A model generated the notes under the pieces. It ran no database searches. It worked only from the letters and a program-made list of their open reading frames with translations, and was not told where the DNA came from. DNA of 30,461 nt from DASRJW01 sp035649435. Lineage in GTDB: Bacteria; Krumholzibacteriota; Krumholzibacteriia; G020349025. Below, in pieces: positions 16,500-23,750 of the stretch (positions are counted from its first letter, which is position 1; every line of letters starts with the position of its first letter). The position numbers and the translations under genes were made by a program. The stretch is taken from assembly GCA_035649435.1 (NCBI GenBank), contig DASRJO010000032.1, forward strand, positions 1-30,461. Direction: 5' to 3'.

Positions 16500-17018
16500 A
16501 TCTCGATCTCTGCGTCCAGAGCCGCGGCCCGCACCGCGCCCATTGCAAGCTGCGCAATTCTTCTCTGTCTCTCCGTCGTCGCGTGCGCCGATCCTTCGGG
16601 CCTCGAGCGTGGAGACGCGGTTCGCGTCGAATCACACCGATTCGCGGTGAATCCAATCGTGGGGACTTTCCATTCGGCGGACGCCGAGAGCTTGCTGTTC
16701 GTGCCGGATTCCGGGCCGGGAGCCATCGCCGTTTCGTTGCAGGACATCAGCTCCTTCGAGATCGGACGCGGGCGTCCGCGCAGGACCTGGTGGGGTGCCT
16801 TGGGCGGAGCGGTGGTCTTCGGCGCGGTTGGAGCCTATCTCGGCGCACTGGAGGCCGAGGGGAGCGATTCCCCCGGGTACGAGGCCTACCCTGCAGGCGT
16901 CGCGATTGCATTCGCCATCCCCGGCGCCGGGCTCGGAGCGCTCGCAGGCGCCTTCATCCGCGGCGACGAACGCTGGGAGCGCGTCGAGCCCGATCGAATC
17001 CGCCAGGGCTCCGAATAG
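16500..17018 (+). CDS. Glycine-zipper lipoprotein, probable ATC start
   Basis: 172 residues if read from 16500. The N-terminus has Arg residues, a hydrophobic core (IASCAILLCLSVVA) and a lipobox VVAC with Cys at 29, so it looks like an exported lipoprotein. The mature part begins with GDAVRV and strands around FHSADAESLLFVP and AVSLQDISSFEI. It continues with two glycine-rich hydrophobic stretches (GALGGAVVFGAVGAYLGAL, AIPGAGLGALAGAFI) separated by a short loop, a layout I recognise from uncharacterised small proteins of several environmental phyla. No ATG, GTG or TTG is in frame between the previous stop (16464) and the GTG at 16647, which has no ribosome site and would drop the signal peptide. 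GAGGAG at 16488-16493 sits 6 nt before an ATC at 16500. It follows the H1-like gene by 33 bp. Confidence 0.65.
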   Translation: MSISASRAAARTAPIASCAILLCLSVVACADPSGLERGDAVRVESHRFAVNPIVGTFHSADAESLLFVPDSGPGAIAVSLQDISSFEIGRGRPRRTWWGALGGAVVFGAVGAYLGALEAEGSDSPGYEAYPAGVAIAFAIPGAGLGALAGAFIRGDERWERVEPDRIRQGSE

Positions 17019-17039
17019 ACGAATGACGCGCAGGTGGTG

Positions 17040-17062
17040 CGATTCTCAGCGCGCGAGAATCG
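17040..17062. terminator. Hairpin at convergent gene ends (possible bidirectional terminator)
   Basis: CGATTCTC (17040-17047) and GAGAATCG (17055-17062) form a perfect 8-bp stem with a 7-nt loop. It covers the last codons of the minus-strand FAD gene and follows the lipoprotein stop by 21 bp. No T-run flanks it in either direction, so a terminator role rests on position and stem. Confidence 0.4.
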
Positions 17063-18572
17063 ACTGGGCGGCGAGGACACCGGGCAGACAGGTGATGCCG
17101 CCGCCGGGATGAGTGCCGCTGCCACTCAGGAAGAGACCGCGAATGGGTGTGCGCGCGCCCACGCACCCGGCCGCGGGACGAAGCAGCATCTGGTCCAGCG
17201 CATGCTCGCCGTGGTGCACGTTGCCACCGGGAATGGCGTAGCGCGCGGCGAGATCGGGAGGCGCGAGCACCTGACGCGCCACCACATCCAACCCTTGCGT
17301 CTGCTCCGCCAACAATTCGACAACACGATCGCCGAGGCGTTCGCGCGCGCTCGCGTCCCAACCCCTGTCGAGATCGTGCGGTGTGAAGTGGACCAGGACC
17401 GACGCCGCCGGTCCCGGCAGGGATTGGATTTCGAGGACGGGACGCGGAGAGATGTTTCGGTACTTGATCGCGTCGAAGGCCTGCTCGATGTCGTCGAGAC
17501 GCGCACCCGTCTGTGCGAGCTCGATGTCGGTGTCCTCGTGCCCGAGATAACGAATCGGCGTGCGCAACAAGAGCAGGACCTGCGATGTCGTGCCGCGCGA
17601 CCGGAAGTGTTCGATCGCGTGCGCGAGACGGATCGGGAGCGAACGCGGCGGCAAGAGCGAGAGAAAGAGCACGGCTGGATGGCACGATGCAGCGACGAGC
17701 GGTGCATCGATGCTCTCGCCATCCTCGAGCAGTACCCCTTGCACGTGGGAGGCGGCGGTGCTTGCCGCCACACCGAGACGCACGTGCGCGACCGCTGCGT
17801 CGGTGCGGATCTCGGCGCCTTGGCTGCGGGCGGCGCGTTCGAGCGCCGCAACGAGCGCCGGACCGCCACCTTCGAATCCGGGGCCGCGCGCGCACGCTTG
17901 GCGCAGCAGCAACGCGTTGCTCCCTGGCGAGCGCGGTCCGAGGAAAGTGGAGGCGAGCGGCGGCAGCGCCAGCGCCGACTTCAACAGATCGTCGGCGAAC
18001 CACTCGCCGAGCCAGTCGGCGATCGAGAGCGGCGGCAAGCGCAGCAGCTCCAGGAAATCACGCCGGCCGAGTCGCCGTAGACGCATGGCGCGTCCGAAGA
18101 GCTCGCGAGCACCCACCGCTTCGACGGCTGTCGGGTCGAGCGCGGGCTCGCACATGAATTGCCGCAGGGCGGGGGCCACGCGCGCCAGGAACGCGTGATA
18201 ACTCCGGTATTGCTCGCCATCGCGTGCGTTGCGCCGGCCGATCGCGAGCGCTGCTTGCCTGGGATCGCCGGCCAAGTACAAGTTGTCCCCGGGTGTGCCG
18301 AGCGCGAGCACGCCGGGAGGCTCGGTGCGCCAGCGCAAGCCATGGGCTTCGAGCTCCAAGGTCGCGAGCAGCTCCCGTTGCACGAGCGTCGTGTCGGCGA
18401 AGAAACCGGCGCTTTGTGCGCCGCTCGGGAATTCATCGGCGGCGGCGAGACCGCCGATCCGGTCGCGCCGCTCCACGACGAGAACACGGCGCCCGGCCTT
18501 GGCCAGCAGCGCGGCTGCGGTCAAACCATTGTGTCCGGCGCCGATGACGATCACGTCGTACTTCGTGCTCAC
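17046..18572 (-). CDS. FAD-dependent oxidoreductase, phytoene-desaturase/PYROXD2 type (second of pair)
   Basis: 508 residues. It starts with a Rossmann FAD-binding motif GAGHNG (11-16) followed by VLVVERRDRIGG (30-41). It ends with the flavin-contacting SGSGTHPGGGITCLPG typical of the NAD(P)/FAD amine oxidase-phytoene desaturase superfamily. No signal or membrane segment is seen. The GTG start at 18572 overlaps the stop of the upstream FAD gene by 4 bp (GTGA), so translation is coupled. The match to the neighbouring FAD gene in the N- and C-terminal motifs suggests an old duplication. No carotenoid biosynthesis genes are near, so a pigment role is not supported; the gcvT neighbour makes oxidation of an amine or other one-carbon donor more attractive, as inference. 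Confidence 0.87.
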   Translation of the reverse strand: MSTKYDVIVIGAGHNGLTAAALLAKAGRRVLVVERRDRIGGLAAADEFPSGAQSAGFFADTTLVQRELLATLELEAHGLRWRTEPPGVLALGTPGDNLYLAGDPRQAALAIGRRNARDGEQYRSYHAFLARVAPALRQFMCEPALDPTAVEAVGARELFGRAMRLRRLGRRDFLELLRLPPLSIADWLGEWFADDLLKSALALPPLASTFLGPRSPGSNALLLRQACARGPGFEGGGPALVAALERAARSQGAEIRTDAAVAHVRLGVAASTAASHVQGVLLEDGESIDAPLVAASCHPAVLFLSLLPPRSLPIRLAHAIEHFRSRGTTSQVLLLLRTPIRYLGHEDTDIELAQTGARLDDIEQAFDAIKYRNISPRPVLEIQSLPGPAASVLVHFTPHDLDRGWDASARERLGDRVVELLAEQTQGLDVVARQVLAPPDLAARYAIPGGNVHHGEHALDQMLLRPAAGCVGARTPIRGLFLSGSGTHPGGGITCLPGVLAAQSILAR

Positions 18573-20182
18573 GCGTCCCCCGATCGCAGCAGCGCTCGCG
18601 CTGCGAGCGCCCCCGACGCGCCCATCACGCCACCACCGGGGTGGGTGCCCGATGCGCACATCCACAGCGAGCCGAGCGGCGTGCGATAACGCGACCAGCC
18701 CGCCGTCGGACGCAGGAACAACATCTGATCCAAGCCGAGCTCGCCGTGGAAGATGTTGCCCTCGGTGAGCCCGTACTCCTGCTCGAGATCCCAAGGTGTG
18801 AGCACGTGCCGGTGCAGGATGTCGCCGGGAAGCGTCGGGCAATACTCCGCCAATGTCGCGATGACGGCGTCGCCAAAAGCCTCGCGCTTCTCTGGCCAGC
18901 GCGATGGCCCCTCGGCCAGATGGTAGGGCGCGTACTGCACGAAGATGGACATGACGTGCTTGCCGAGAGGTGCCACCGTGGGGTCGACGAGCGACGGGAA
19001 CACGATGTTGAGGAAGGGCCGGCGCGAATACTCGCCGTACTTGGCATCGTCGTAGGCGCGTTCGAGGTAGGCGATGTCGGGCGCGATCGACACATCCCCG
19101 CGCAGGTGCGCGCCGACCCCCGGCCGGCAGGTGAATTCGGGAAAGCGGTCGAGCGCCAAGTTGACCTTCCCCGAGCTGCCACGCAGCTTGAATCTCCGGA
19201 TCCGGCTCAAGAACTCGGAATCGAGATGCGCCGGCTCGATCAAGTTCAAGAATGTCCGATGCGGGTCGAGCGCCGAGACGACGGCGCGCGCTTCGATCTC
19301 GTCGCCGTTCGACAGAGCGACGCCGCGCACCCGCCCGCCGCGCACGCGGATGCTCGCCACAGGCGCCTGCGTCAGGATCTCCGCCCCACTTGCTCGGGCC
19401 GCGCCCGCGAGCGCCAAGCTGATCCTGCCCATGCCGCCCTTCACGAACCCCCAGGCGCGGTACGAGGCGTCGATCTCGCCCATGTAATGATGCAGCAGCA
19501 CGTACGCCGTTCCCGGCGAACGCACGCCCAGGAACGTGCCGATGATGCCGCTCGCCGACATCGGCGCCTTCAGATGCTCGCTTTCGAAGAAGAGATCGAG
19601 AAAGTCGGCGGCGCTCATCGTCATGAGACGCAATGCCAGCTCGCGCAGCTCGTGATCGAGCGAGCGGAAGCCAAGCCCCAGCCGCCGCAGCACTCCGAGC
19701 TCGCGCGGCGAGAGCGACGTGGGATCCGGCGCAGGTGCATCGATCGTCGGCTTGATGAAGTGCGCCAGGCGGCTCATCAGCAGGCCGAACTCCGGGTAGA
19801 CGTCGGCGTCGCGCGGGCTGAACGCGGCGATCTCGTTCCGCGTGCGCTGTGGATCGCTCCAGCGCGCCAGCGACCGGCCATCCGGGAACGGTGTGAACGT
19901 GGACTCGAGCGGCAGGATCTCGAGCCCGTGACGCGGCAAGGCGAGCTCGCGCACGATCCACGGACGCAACAGGCTCACGATGTACGAGCATGCCGAGTAG
20001 GTGAAGCCCGGATGGATCTCCTCGCTCACCGCCGCGCCGCCGAGCACGTGCCGGCGCTCGAGCACGAGCACGCGCTTGCCGGCCTTGGCCAGATACGCGG
20101 CGCAGGCGAGACCGTTGTGGCCGCCCCCGACGACGATGACGTCGTAAACCGTATGCTTTGGCTTGCCGTTCGTTACGGTCAC
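18569..20182 (-). CDS. FAD-dependent oxidoreductase, phytoene-desaturase/PYROXD2 type (first of pair)
   Basis: 537 residues. FAD-binding GGGHNG at 19-24 is followed by VLVLERRHVLGGAAVSEE, the PYROXD2-like version of the motif. Family features include FPDGR and SPRDADVY in the first third, and the C-terminal ASGTHPGGGVMGASGALAA that contacts the flavin. It is predicted to be soluble and cytosolic. The GTG at 20182 overlaps the stop of the GcvT-family gene by 4 bp (GTGA), and its own end overlaps the next FAD gene by 4 bp, giving a coupled three-gene unit. AAGGAAG lies upstream of the GTG inside the gcvT-like 3' end. Two such proteins may form a heteromer, but this is not shown by sequence. Substrate unknown. 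Confidence 0.88.
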   Translation of the reverse strand: MTVTNGKPKHTVYDVIVVGGGHNGLACAAYLAKAGKRVLVLERRHVLGGAAVSEEIHPGFTYSACSYIVSLLRPWIVRELALPRHGLEILPLESTFTPFPDGRSLARWSDPQRTRNEIAAFSPRDADVYPEFGLLMSRLAHFIKPTIDAPAPDPTSLSPRELGVLRRLGLGFRSLDHELRELALRLMTMSAADFLDLFFESEHLKAPMSASGIIGTFLGVRSPGTAYVLLHHYMGEIDASYRAWGFVKGGMGRISLALAGAARASGAEILTQAPVASIRVRGGRVRGVALSNGDEIEARAVVSALDPHRTFLNLIEPAHLDSEFLSRIRRFKLRGSSGKVNLALDRFPEFTCRPGVGAHLRGDVSIAPDIAYLERAYDDAKYGEYSRRPFLNIVFPSLVDPTVAPLGKHVMSIFVQYAPYHLAEGPSRWPEKREAFGDAVIATLAEYCPTLPGDILHRHVLTPWDLEQEYGLTEGNIFHGELGLDQMLFLRPTAGWSRYRTPLGSLWMCASGTHPGGGVMGASGALAARALLRSGDA

Positions 20183-21369
20183 GCCTTCTTCCTTTCGGGA
20201 TCGTAGAACGGCAAGCTGGTGACGATGGCGCCGACCCGATGGCGCGCGAACTCCACCGTGACCTCGATCTCGAGCCGCGTCCCGGGCGTGTCGGATCCGC
20301 GGCGCACGCTTGCGAGCGCGAGGTTCTGCTTCAGGATTGGCGACCAGGCGCCGCTGGTGGCATACCCGACTTGTTTGCCGCGCCCGTCGTAGAGCGGCAC
20401 GGGCGTGCGCCAGGCGCCGGCCGGCACATGCGGTGGCAAGCCGAAACGCGCGTGCAGAGCCTCGAACTCTTCCCACACGGTCACAAGACCGACGAACGCC
20501 GTGGCCGCACCGCGCGCCGACTCGGCAAGCAACGCCGCCTGGCCGACGAAGGGTTCGCGCTCGAGCTTCACCGTCCAGCCCAGGCCGATCTCGCTCGGCG
20601 TCGACTTGCGCGTCGGCACCAGGCAATGATTGGCGCTGAAGTAGTCGACACCATTCATGATGAAACCGGCTTCGACGCGCGACACGTCGAGCGCGTCGAG
20701 CCCGATCGGAACGATGCGGTGCGCGCGGCCGGCTTCGATCAATGCATCCCAGACGCGCAATGCCTGGGCCGCCGGCACCCAGATCTCGTAGCCCAAGTCG
20801 CCGGTGTAACCCGTGCGCGAGATCCACGCCTCGGTGCCGCCGATACGCGCCGGCATGATGGCGAAATAGCGCAAGCTCGCGACGTCTGCATCGGTGATCA
20901 GTCCCAGGATTTGACGCGACACGGGACCTTGCAGTGCCAATGCGGCGATGTCTCGACTGCTGTCTGTGATCCGAACGTCGAAGCCGCGCGCTTGGCGCGA
21001 GAGCCAGGCGTAGGCAGGTTCGGCGGCGGTGACGCGGAAGTGGTCGTCGTCGAGACGCGCCACGGTGCCGTCATCGACCACCTTGCCGTCGTCATCGCAC
21101 CAGCAGAGATACGTCATGCGCCTGACCCCGAGCTTGCCGATGTCGCGCACCGTGACCCATGACAAGAACGCCGCGGCCTCTTGTCCGTGCACCTCGTACT
21201 TGTAGAGCGGGGTGACGTCGAGGAGACCGGCAGTATGGCGAATGGCCTGGTATTCCGGTTCGAGAACCGTGTCGAAGGATCGCACCGCGTAGTAGCCGGC
21301 CCATTCCTTCCACAGCAGGCTCGTGCACAGCGCGGCCGTGCGCGGATGGAAGGGGCTCATGATGGGCAT
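20179..21369 (-). CDS. GcvT-family folate-dependent aminomethyltransferase / demethylase
   Basis: 396 residues with the two-part GcvT fold. Visible family motifs are GLLDVTPLYKYEVHG (48-62), GKVVDDGTV (95-103, with the folate-region Asp), ALQGP (145-149), RTGYTGDLGYEIW (185-197), then GLDALDVSRVEAGF and GWTVKL. GcvT proteins move a one-carbon unit from an aminomethyl donor to tetrahydrofolate; relatives include dimethylglycine and sarcosine dehydrogenase C-terminal domains and the DMSP demethylase DmdA. No other glycine-cleavage genes (gcvH, gcvP) are here, so true GcvT is unlikely. Coupling to two flavoproteins points to oxidative demethylation feeding THF, as inference. I chose the ATG at 21369 with GAGG 9 nt before the ATG; a second ATG is at 21360. 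First gene of the trio. Confidence 0.85.
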   Translation of the reverse strand: MPIMSPFHPRTAALCTSLLWKEWAGYYAVRSFDTVLEPEYQAIRHTAGLLDVTPLYKYEVHGQEAAAFLSWVTVRDIGKLGVRRMTYLCWCDDDGKVVDDGTVARLDDDHFRVTAAEPAYAWLSRQARGFDVRITDSSRDIAALALQGPVSRQILGLITDADVASLRYFAIMPARIGGTEAWISRTGYTGDLGYEIWVPAAQALRVWDALIEAGRAHRIVPIGLDALDVSRVEAGFIMNGVDYFSANHCLVPTRKSTPSEIGLGWTVKLEREPFVGQAALLAESARGAATAFVGLVTVWEEFEALHARFGLPPHVPAGAWRTPVPLYDGRGKQVGYATSGAWSPILKQNLALASVRRGSDTPGTRLEIEVTVEFARHRVGAIVTSLPFYDPERKKA

Positions 21370-21498
21370 GCACGTCGTCCTCGGACTCAGGCGAAATTCC
21401 AGGACACCGGCGGTGCCGCGAAGCGCGAGCGCTGGCGCCATGGGGGCGGCGAAGGTTCTACCACAATCGAGGCCGGCCCGAGAAGGGTTCGCCCCACC

Positions 21499-21526
21499 TT
21501 GGAGTTCGCGGAGCTTTTGCTACACT
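21499..21526 (+). promoter_or_regulatory. Candidate extended -10 promoter for the membrane/VOC gene pair
   Basis: TTGGAG (21499-21504), a 16-bp spacer and TACACT (21521-21526) preceded by TGC form an extended -10 arrangement (TGCTACACT). It lies about 100 bp upstream of the membrane-protein ATG, in the 256-bp divergent gap. The -35 is weak (3/6). The rest of the gap shows no gene, and no clear promoter was found for the opposite gcvT-like operon. Confidence 0.4.
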
Positions 21527-21625
21527 GGCGCCGCTCCGGTCCCTCGCGTCGTGGTCGATGGCGCGCGCACTGGGCGTGGGTTTAGGCGGCGCGACGATGG
21601 TGGCAATTGACTTCGAGCGAGGCAC

Positions 21626-22027
21626 ATGTTCATCGTTCTGTTGATCATCACACTCGTCATCGCGTCGGTGATGGCGACCGGCGTGGCACGTCTGTTTCGC
21701 CACTCCATTCGCGCGATTCTCGACCGCGTCGTTTCCGAGGACCTGAGCGGCGCCTGGCACCGCTACATGGTGTTCGCCATTTACGTTGTCGGCGTGTCGG
21801 GTGGTGTGCGCATCTGGGAGCTGGAGAAGTACATCACCGGGCGTGGCCCCGACGAGCTCCCCGTCGTTCTGAATTCCAACCGTTGGGTGCTCGAGATCTA
21901 CCGCACGATCATTCAAACGCTGCAGAGCACGGCCTGGCTGCTGCTGGTGTTCTTCGTCTTCGCCCTGGTGGCGTTCGTGATCCTGCGCGGTTTCGAGCTC
22001 CGCCGTTCTTCGAGGAGGACCGAATGA
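21626..22027 (+). CDS. Small integral membrane protein, three predicted helices
   Basis: 133 residues with three hydrophobic stretches at about 2-24 (starts FIVLLIITLVIASVM), 47-66 (YMVFAIYVVGVSGGV) and 103-125 (AWLLLVFFVFALVAFVIL). A charged loop (about 64-100, containing ELEKYITGRGPDELP) separates the last two. The C-terminus is basic. I do not recognise the family. It overlaps the following VOC gene by 4 bp (ATGA), so the two are translated together. The start at 21626 has a short GCGAGG site nearby. Confidence 0.75.
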   Translation: MFIVLLIITLVIASVMATGVARLFRHSIRAILDRVVSEDLSGAWHRYMVFAIYVVGVSGGVRIWELEKYITGRGPDELPVVLNSNRWVLEIYRTIIQTLQSTAWLLLVFFVFALVAFVILRGFELRRSSRRTE

Positions 22028-22407
22028 GTGCGAGCCCCAAGCCAGGCATCGGCCGGATCGCCTGGCGTGATCTGACCGTGGCCGATGCCGAGCGCGTGCG
22101 TGACTTCTACACCGCCGTCGTCGGCTGGAAACCCGAGCCCGTGGACATGGGCGGCTACGCTGATTACAACATGACCGCTCCCGACACCGGCGAGCCGATG
22201 GCGGGGGTGTGTCATGCCCGCGGGGTGAACACCGGCATCCCAGCCCAATGGTTGCTCTACTTCACTGTGGCGGATCTCGCGGCGAGCCTCGAGCACTGCG
22301 TCGCGCTCGGGGGCGAGGTCGTGCGCGAGCCGCAGGGGTCGGGCCCGGGCCGAATCTGCATCATTCGCGACCCTGCAGGCGCCGTCTGTGCCCTGAGCGA
22401 GGCTTAG
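22024..22407 (+). CDS. VOC (glyoxalase/dioxygenase-fold) domain protein
   Basis: 127 residues, one vicinal-oxygen-chelate domain made of two beta-alpha-beta-beta-beta modules. The first holds GRIAWRDLTVADAERVRDFY and GWKPEPVDMGGY. The second holds WLLYFTVADLAASLEHCVALGG, EVVREP and the closing IIRDPAGAVCALSE. The family spans glyoxalases, dioxygenases and antibiotic-binding proteins, and many members of this short cytosolic type have no known activity. The ATG at 22024 overlaps the stop of the membrane protein and has GAGGAGG 5 nt upstream. Confidence 0.87.
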   Translation: MSASPKPGIGRIAWRDLTVADAERVRDFYTAVVGWKPEPVDMGGYADYNMTAPDTGEPMAGVCHARGVNTGIPAQWLLYFTVADLAASLEHCVALGGEVVREPQGSGPGRICIIRDPAGAVCALSEA

Positions 22408-22505
22408 AACGCGACTTTCCGTCCAGAGGGTCGGGGGCGAAGATCCGCGAAGGAACCTGCAACTCGGGCGGGGGAACGGCGTACAACAATGAGTCGCTCC
22501 AAATT

Positions 22506-22525
22506 GCCGGGCCGTCTGGCCCGGC
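22506..22525. terminator. Strong GC hairpin between the VOC gene and RND cassette B
   Basis: GCCGGGCC (22506-22513) and GGCCCGGC (22518-22525) form a perfect 8-bp all-GC stem with a GTCT loop, 98 bp after the VOC stop and 73 bp before the adaptor ATG. It lacks a T-run. It may end the upstream transcript or act in the leader of cassette B. The rest of 22408-22598 shows no gene. Confidence 0.5.
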
Positions 22526-22598
22526 TCGGCGCATTCTCAGGTACCGAACCCACAAACGGGGCCCGAGGCCTCTTTCCATCCGAGAGCAGGTCCATGCG

Positions 22599-23750
22599 AT
22601 GACTATGAACCGGCGTCCGCAGCGCGTTCCGATCCTCGCCTCCATTCTCGCCGGCATCCTGATCCTCGGTCTCGTGATCCAGCCCGGCTGTGGCAAGAAG
22701 GGCGACGCGGCCCCGCCGCGCGGCGCCGCGGCGAATGGTGCTCCAGGGGCAACTCCCAAGCAACCGCCGGTCCCGGTTGCCGTGGCGGAGGCCCGAACCG
22801 GGGAGATCGCCAGCTACTACACGGCCACTGCGACCTTGGCCGCCGACCAGGAAGCCGAGATCCTCGCCCGCGTCTCGGGCGTGGTGCAGAAGCTCGAGTG
22901 CGAGGAAGGTGACGAGGTCCGAGAGGGCGCGGCGCTCCTCCTCATCGACAACGACGAGTATCGCTTCCGCTTGCAGCAGGCGCAGGCGGACCGCGCCGAT
23001 ATGGAAGCGAAGCTGGCGCGCATCGGCAAGATGCGCGACCAGGAGCTGGTTTCGGCCGAGGAATTCGAGACGGTGACGAACGATCTCACCGCCGCGAAGG
23101 CCGCCGAGGGACTGGCGCAGCTCAGCCTGTCGTACACGAGCGTCGTGGCGCCTTTTTCCGGGCGCATCGTCACCCGCAAGGTCAACGTCGGCCAAACCGT
23201 GAACGTGGGCACACCCCTGTTCGCGATTGCCGACTTCACGCCGTTGCTGGCACGCGTGCACGTTCCGGCCAAGGAGTTCCACAAGCTCGAGCCCGGTCAG
23301 AGCGTCGAGCTCGCGCTCGAGAGCAATGCCACCCAGATGCGCGGCAGGGTGCGCTTGGTGAGCCCGACCATCGATCCGGCGAGCGGCACGATCAAGGTGA
23401 CGATCGAGATCATCGACCCGCCCGCGGAGGTCCGTCCCGGCGACTTCGCCCAGGTAAGCATCGTCACCGAACGCCGCGCTGGGCGCACCCTGGTTCCCAA
23501 GATCGCGCTGGTCAACGACAAGGGCGAGCAAGTGGTGTACGTCTCCGCCGACAGCACCGCCGAACGGCGCGTCGTCGACGTCGGCTTCCAGGATGATCTG
23601 AACGCCGAGATCACGCACGGCGTCACGGCCGGCGAGCGCATCGTGGTGAAGGGGCAGCGGTCGCTCAAGCACGGTGCGGCGATCAAGGTGCTCGAAGGCG
23701 AAGCCGCCGTGGAAGTTTCCGACACGACGAGCGCCGAGAAGGACTCCTGA
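22599..23750 (+). CDS. RND efflux periplasmic adaptor (membrane fusion protein), cassette B
   Basis: 383 residues. A hydrophobic anchor or signal segment (about 11-28) is followed by GCGKKGD; the Cys at 31 could be a lipid site, although the lipobox (QPGC) is poor. A Pro/Ala linker (about 37-60) leads to the HlyD/AcrA fold: lipoyl halves around LECEEGDEVREG (99-110) and VAPFSGRIVTRKVNVGQTV (183-201), with a short helical hairpin between them. The beta-barrel (about 205-290) and membrane-proximal domain follow. It parallels the cassette A adaptor motif by motif (SPTIDPASGTIKVTIE against APVVDPRSGTVKVTVE) but lacks its long charged linker. GAGAGCAGG lies upstream; a second ATG at 22605 is possible. 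Its stop overlaps the next start by 1 bp (TGATG). Confidence 0.9.
   Translation: MTMNRRPQRVPILASILAGILILGLVIQPGCGKKGDAAPPRGAAANGAPGATPKQPPVPVAVAEARTGEIASYYTATATLAADQEAEILARVSGVVQKLECEEGDEVREGAALLLIDNDEYRFRLQQAQADRADMEAKLARIGKMRDQELVSAEEFETVTNDLTAAKAAEGLAQLSLSYTSVVAPFSGRIVTRKVNVGQTVNVGTPLFAIADFTPLLARVHVPAKEFHKLEPGQSVELALESNATQMRGRVRLVSPTIDPASGTIKVTIEIIDPPAEVRPGDFAQVSIVTERRAGRTLVPKIALVNDKGEQVVYVSADSTAERRVVDVGFQDDLNAEITHGVTAGERIVVKGQRSLKHGAAIKVLEGEAAVEVSDTTSAEKDS

Noticed and set aside
17034..18080. Plus-strand 348-residue frame opposite the FAD gene
   Set aside because: Shadow; the opposite strand has FAD-binding motifs at both ends.
17046..20182. Carotenoid biosynthesis cluster
   Set aside because: Both FAD proteins belong to the phytoene-desaturase superfamily, but no phytoene synthase, prenyltransferase or cyclase gene is present and the neighbour is GcvT-like.
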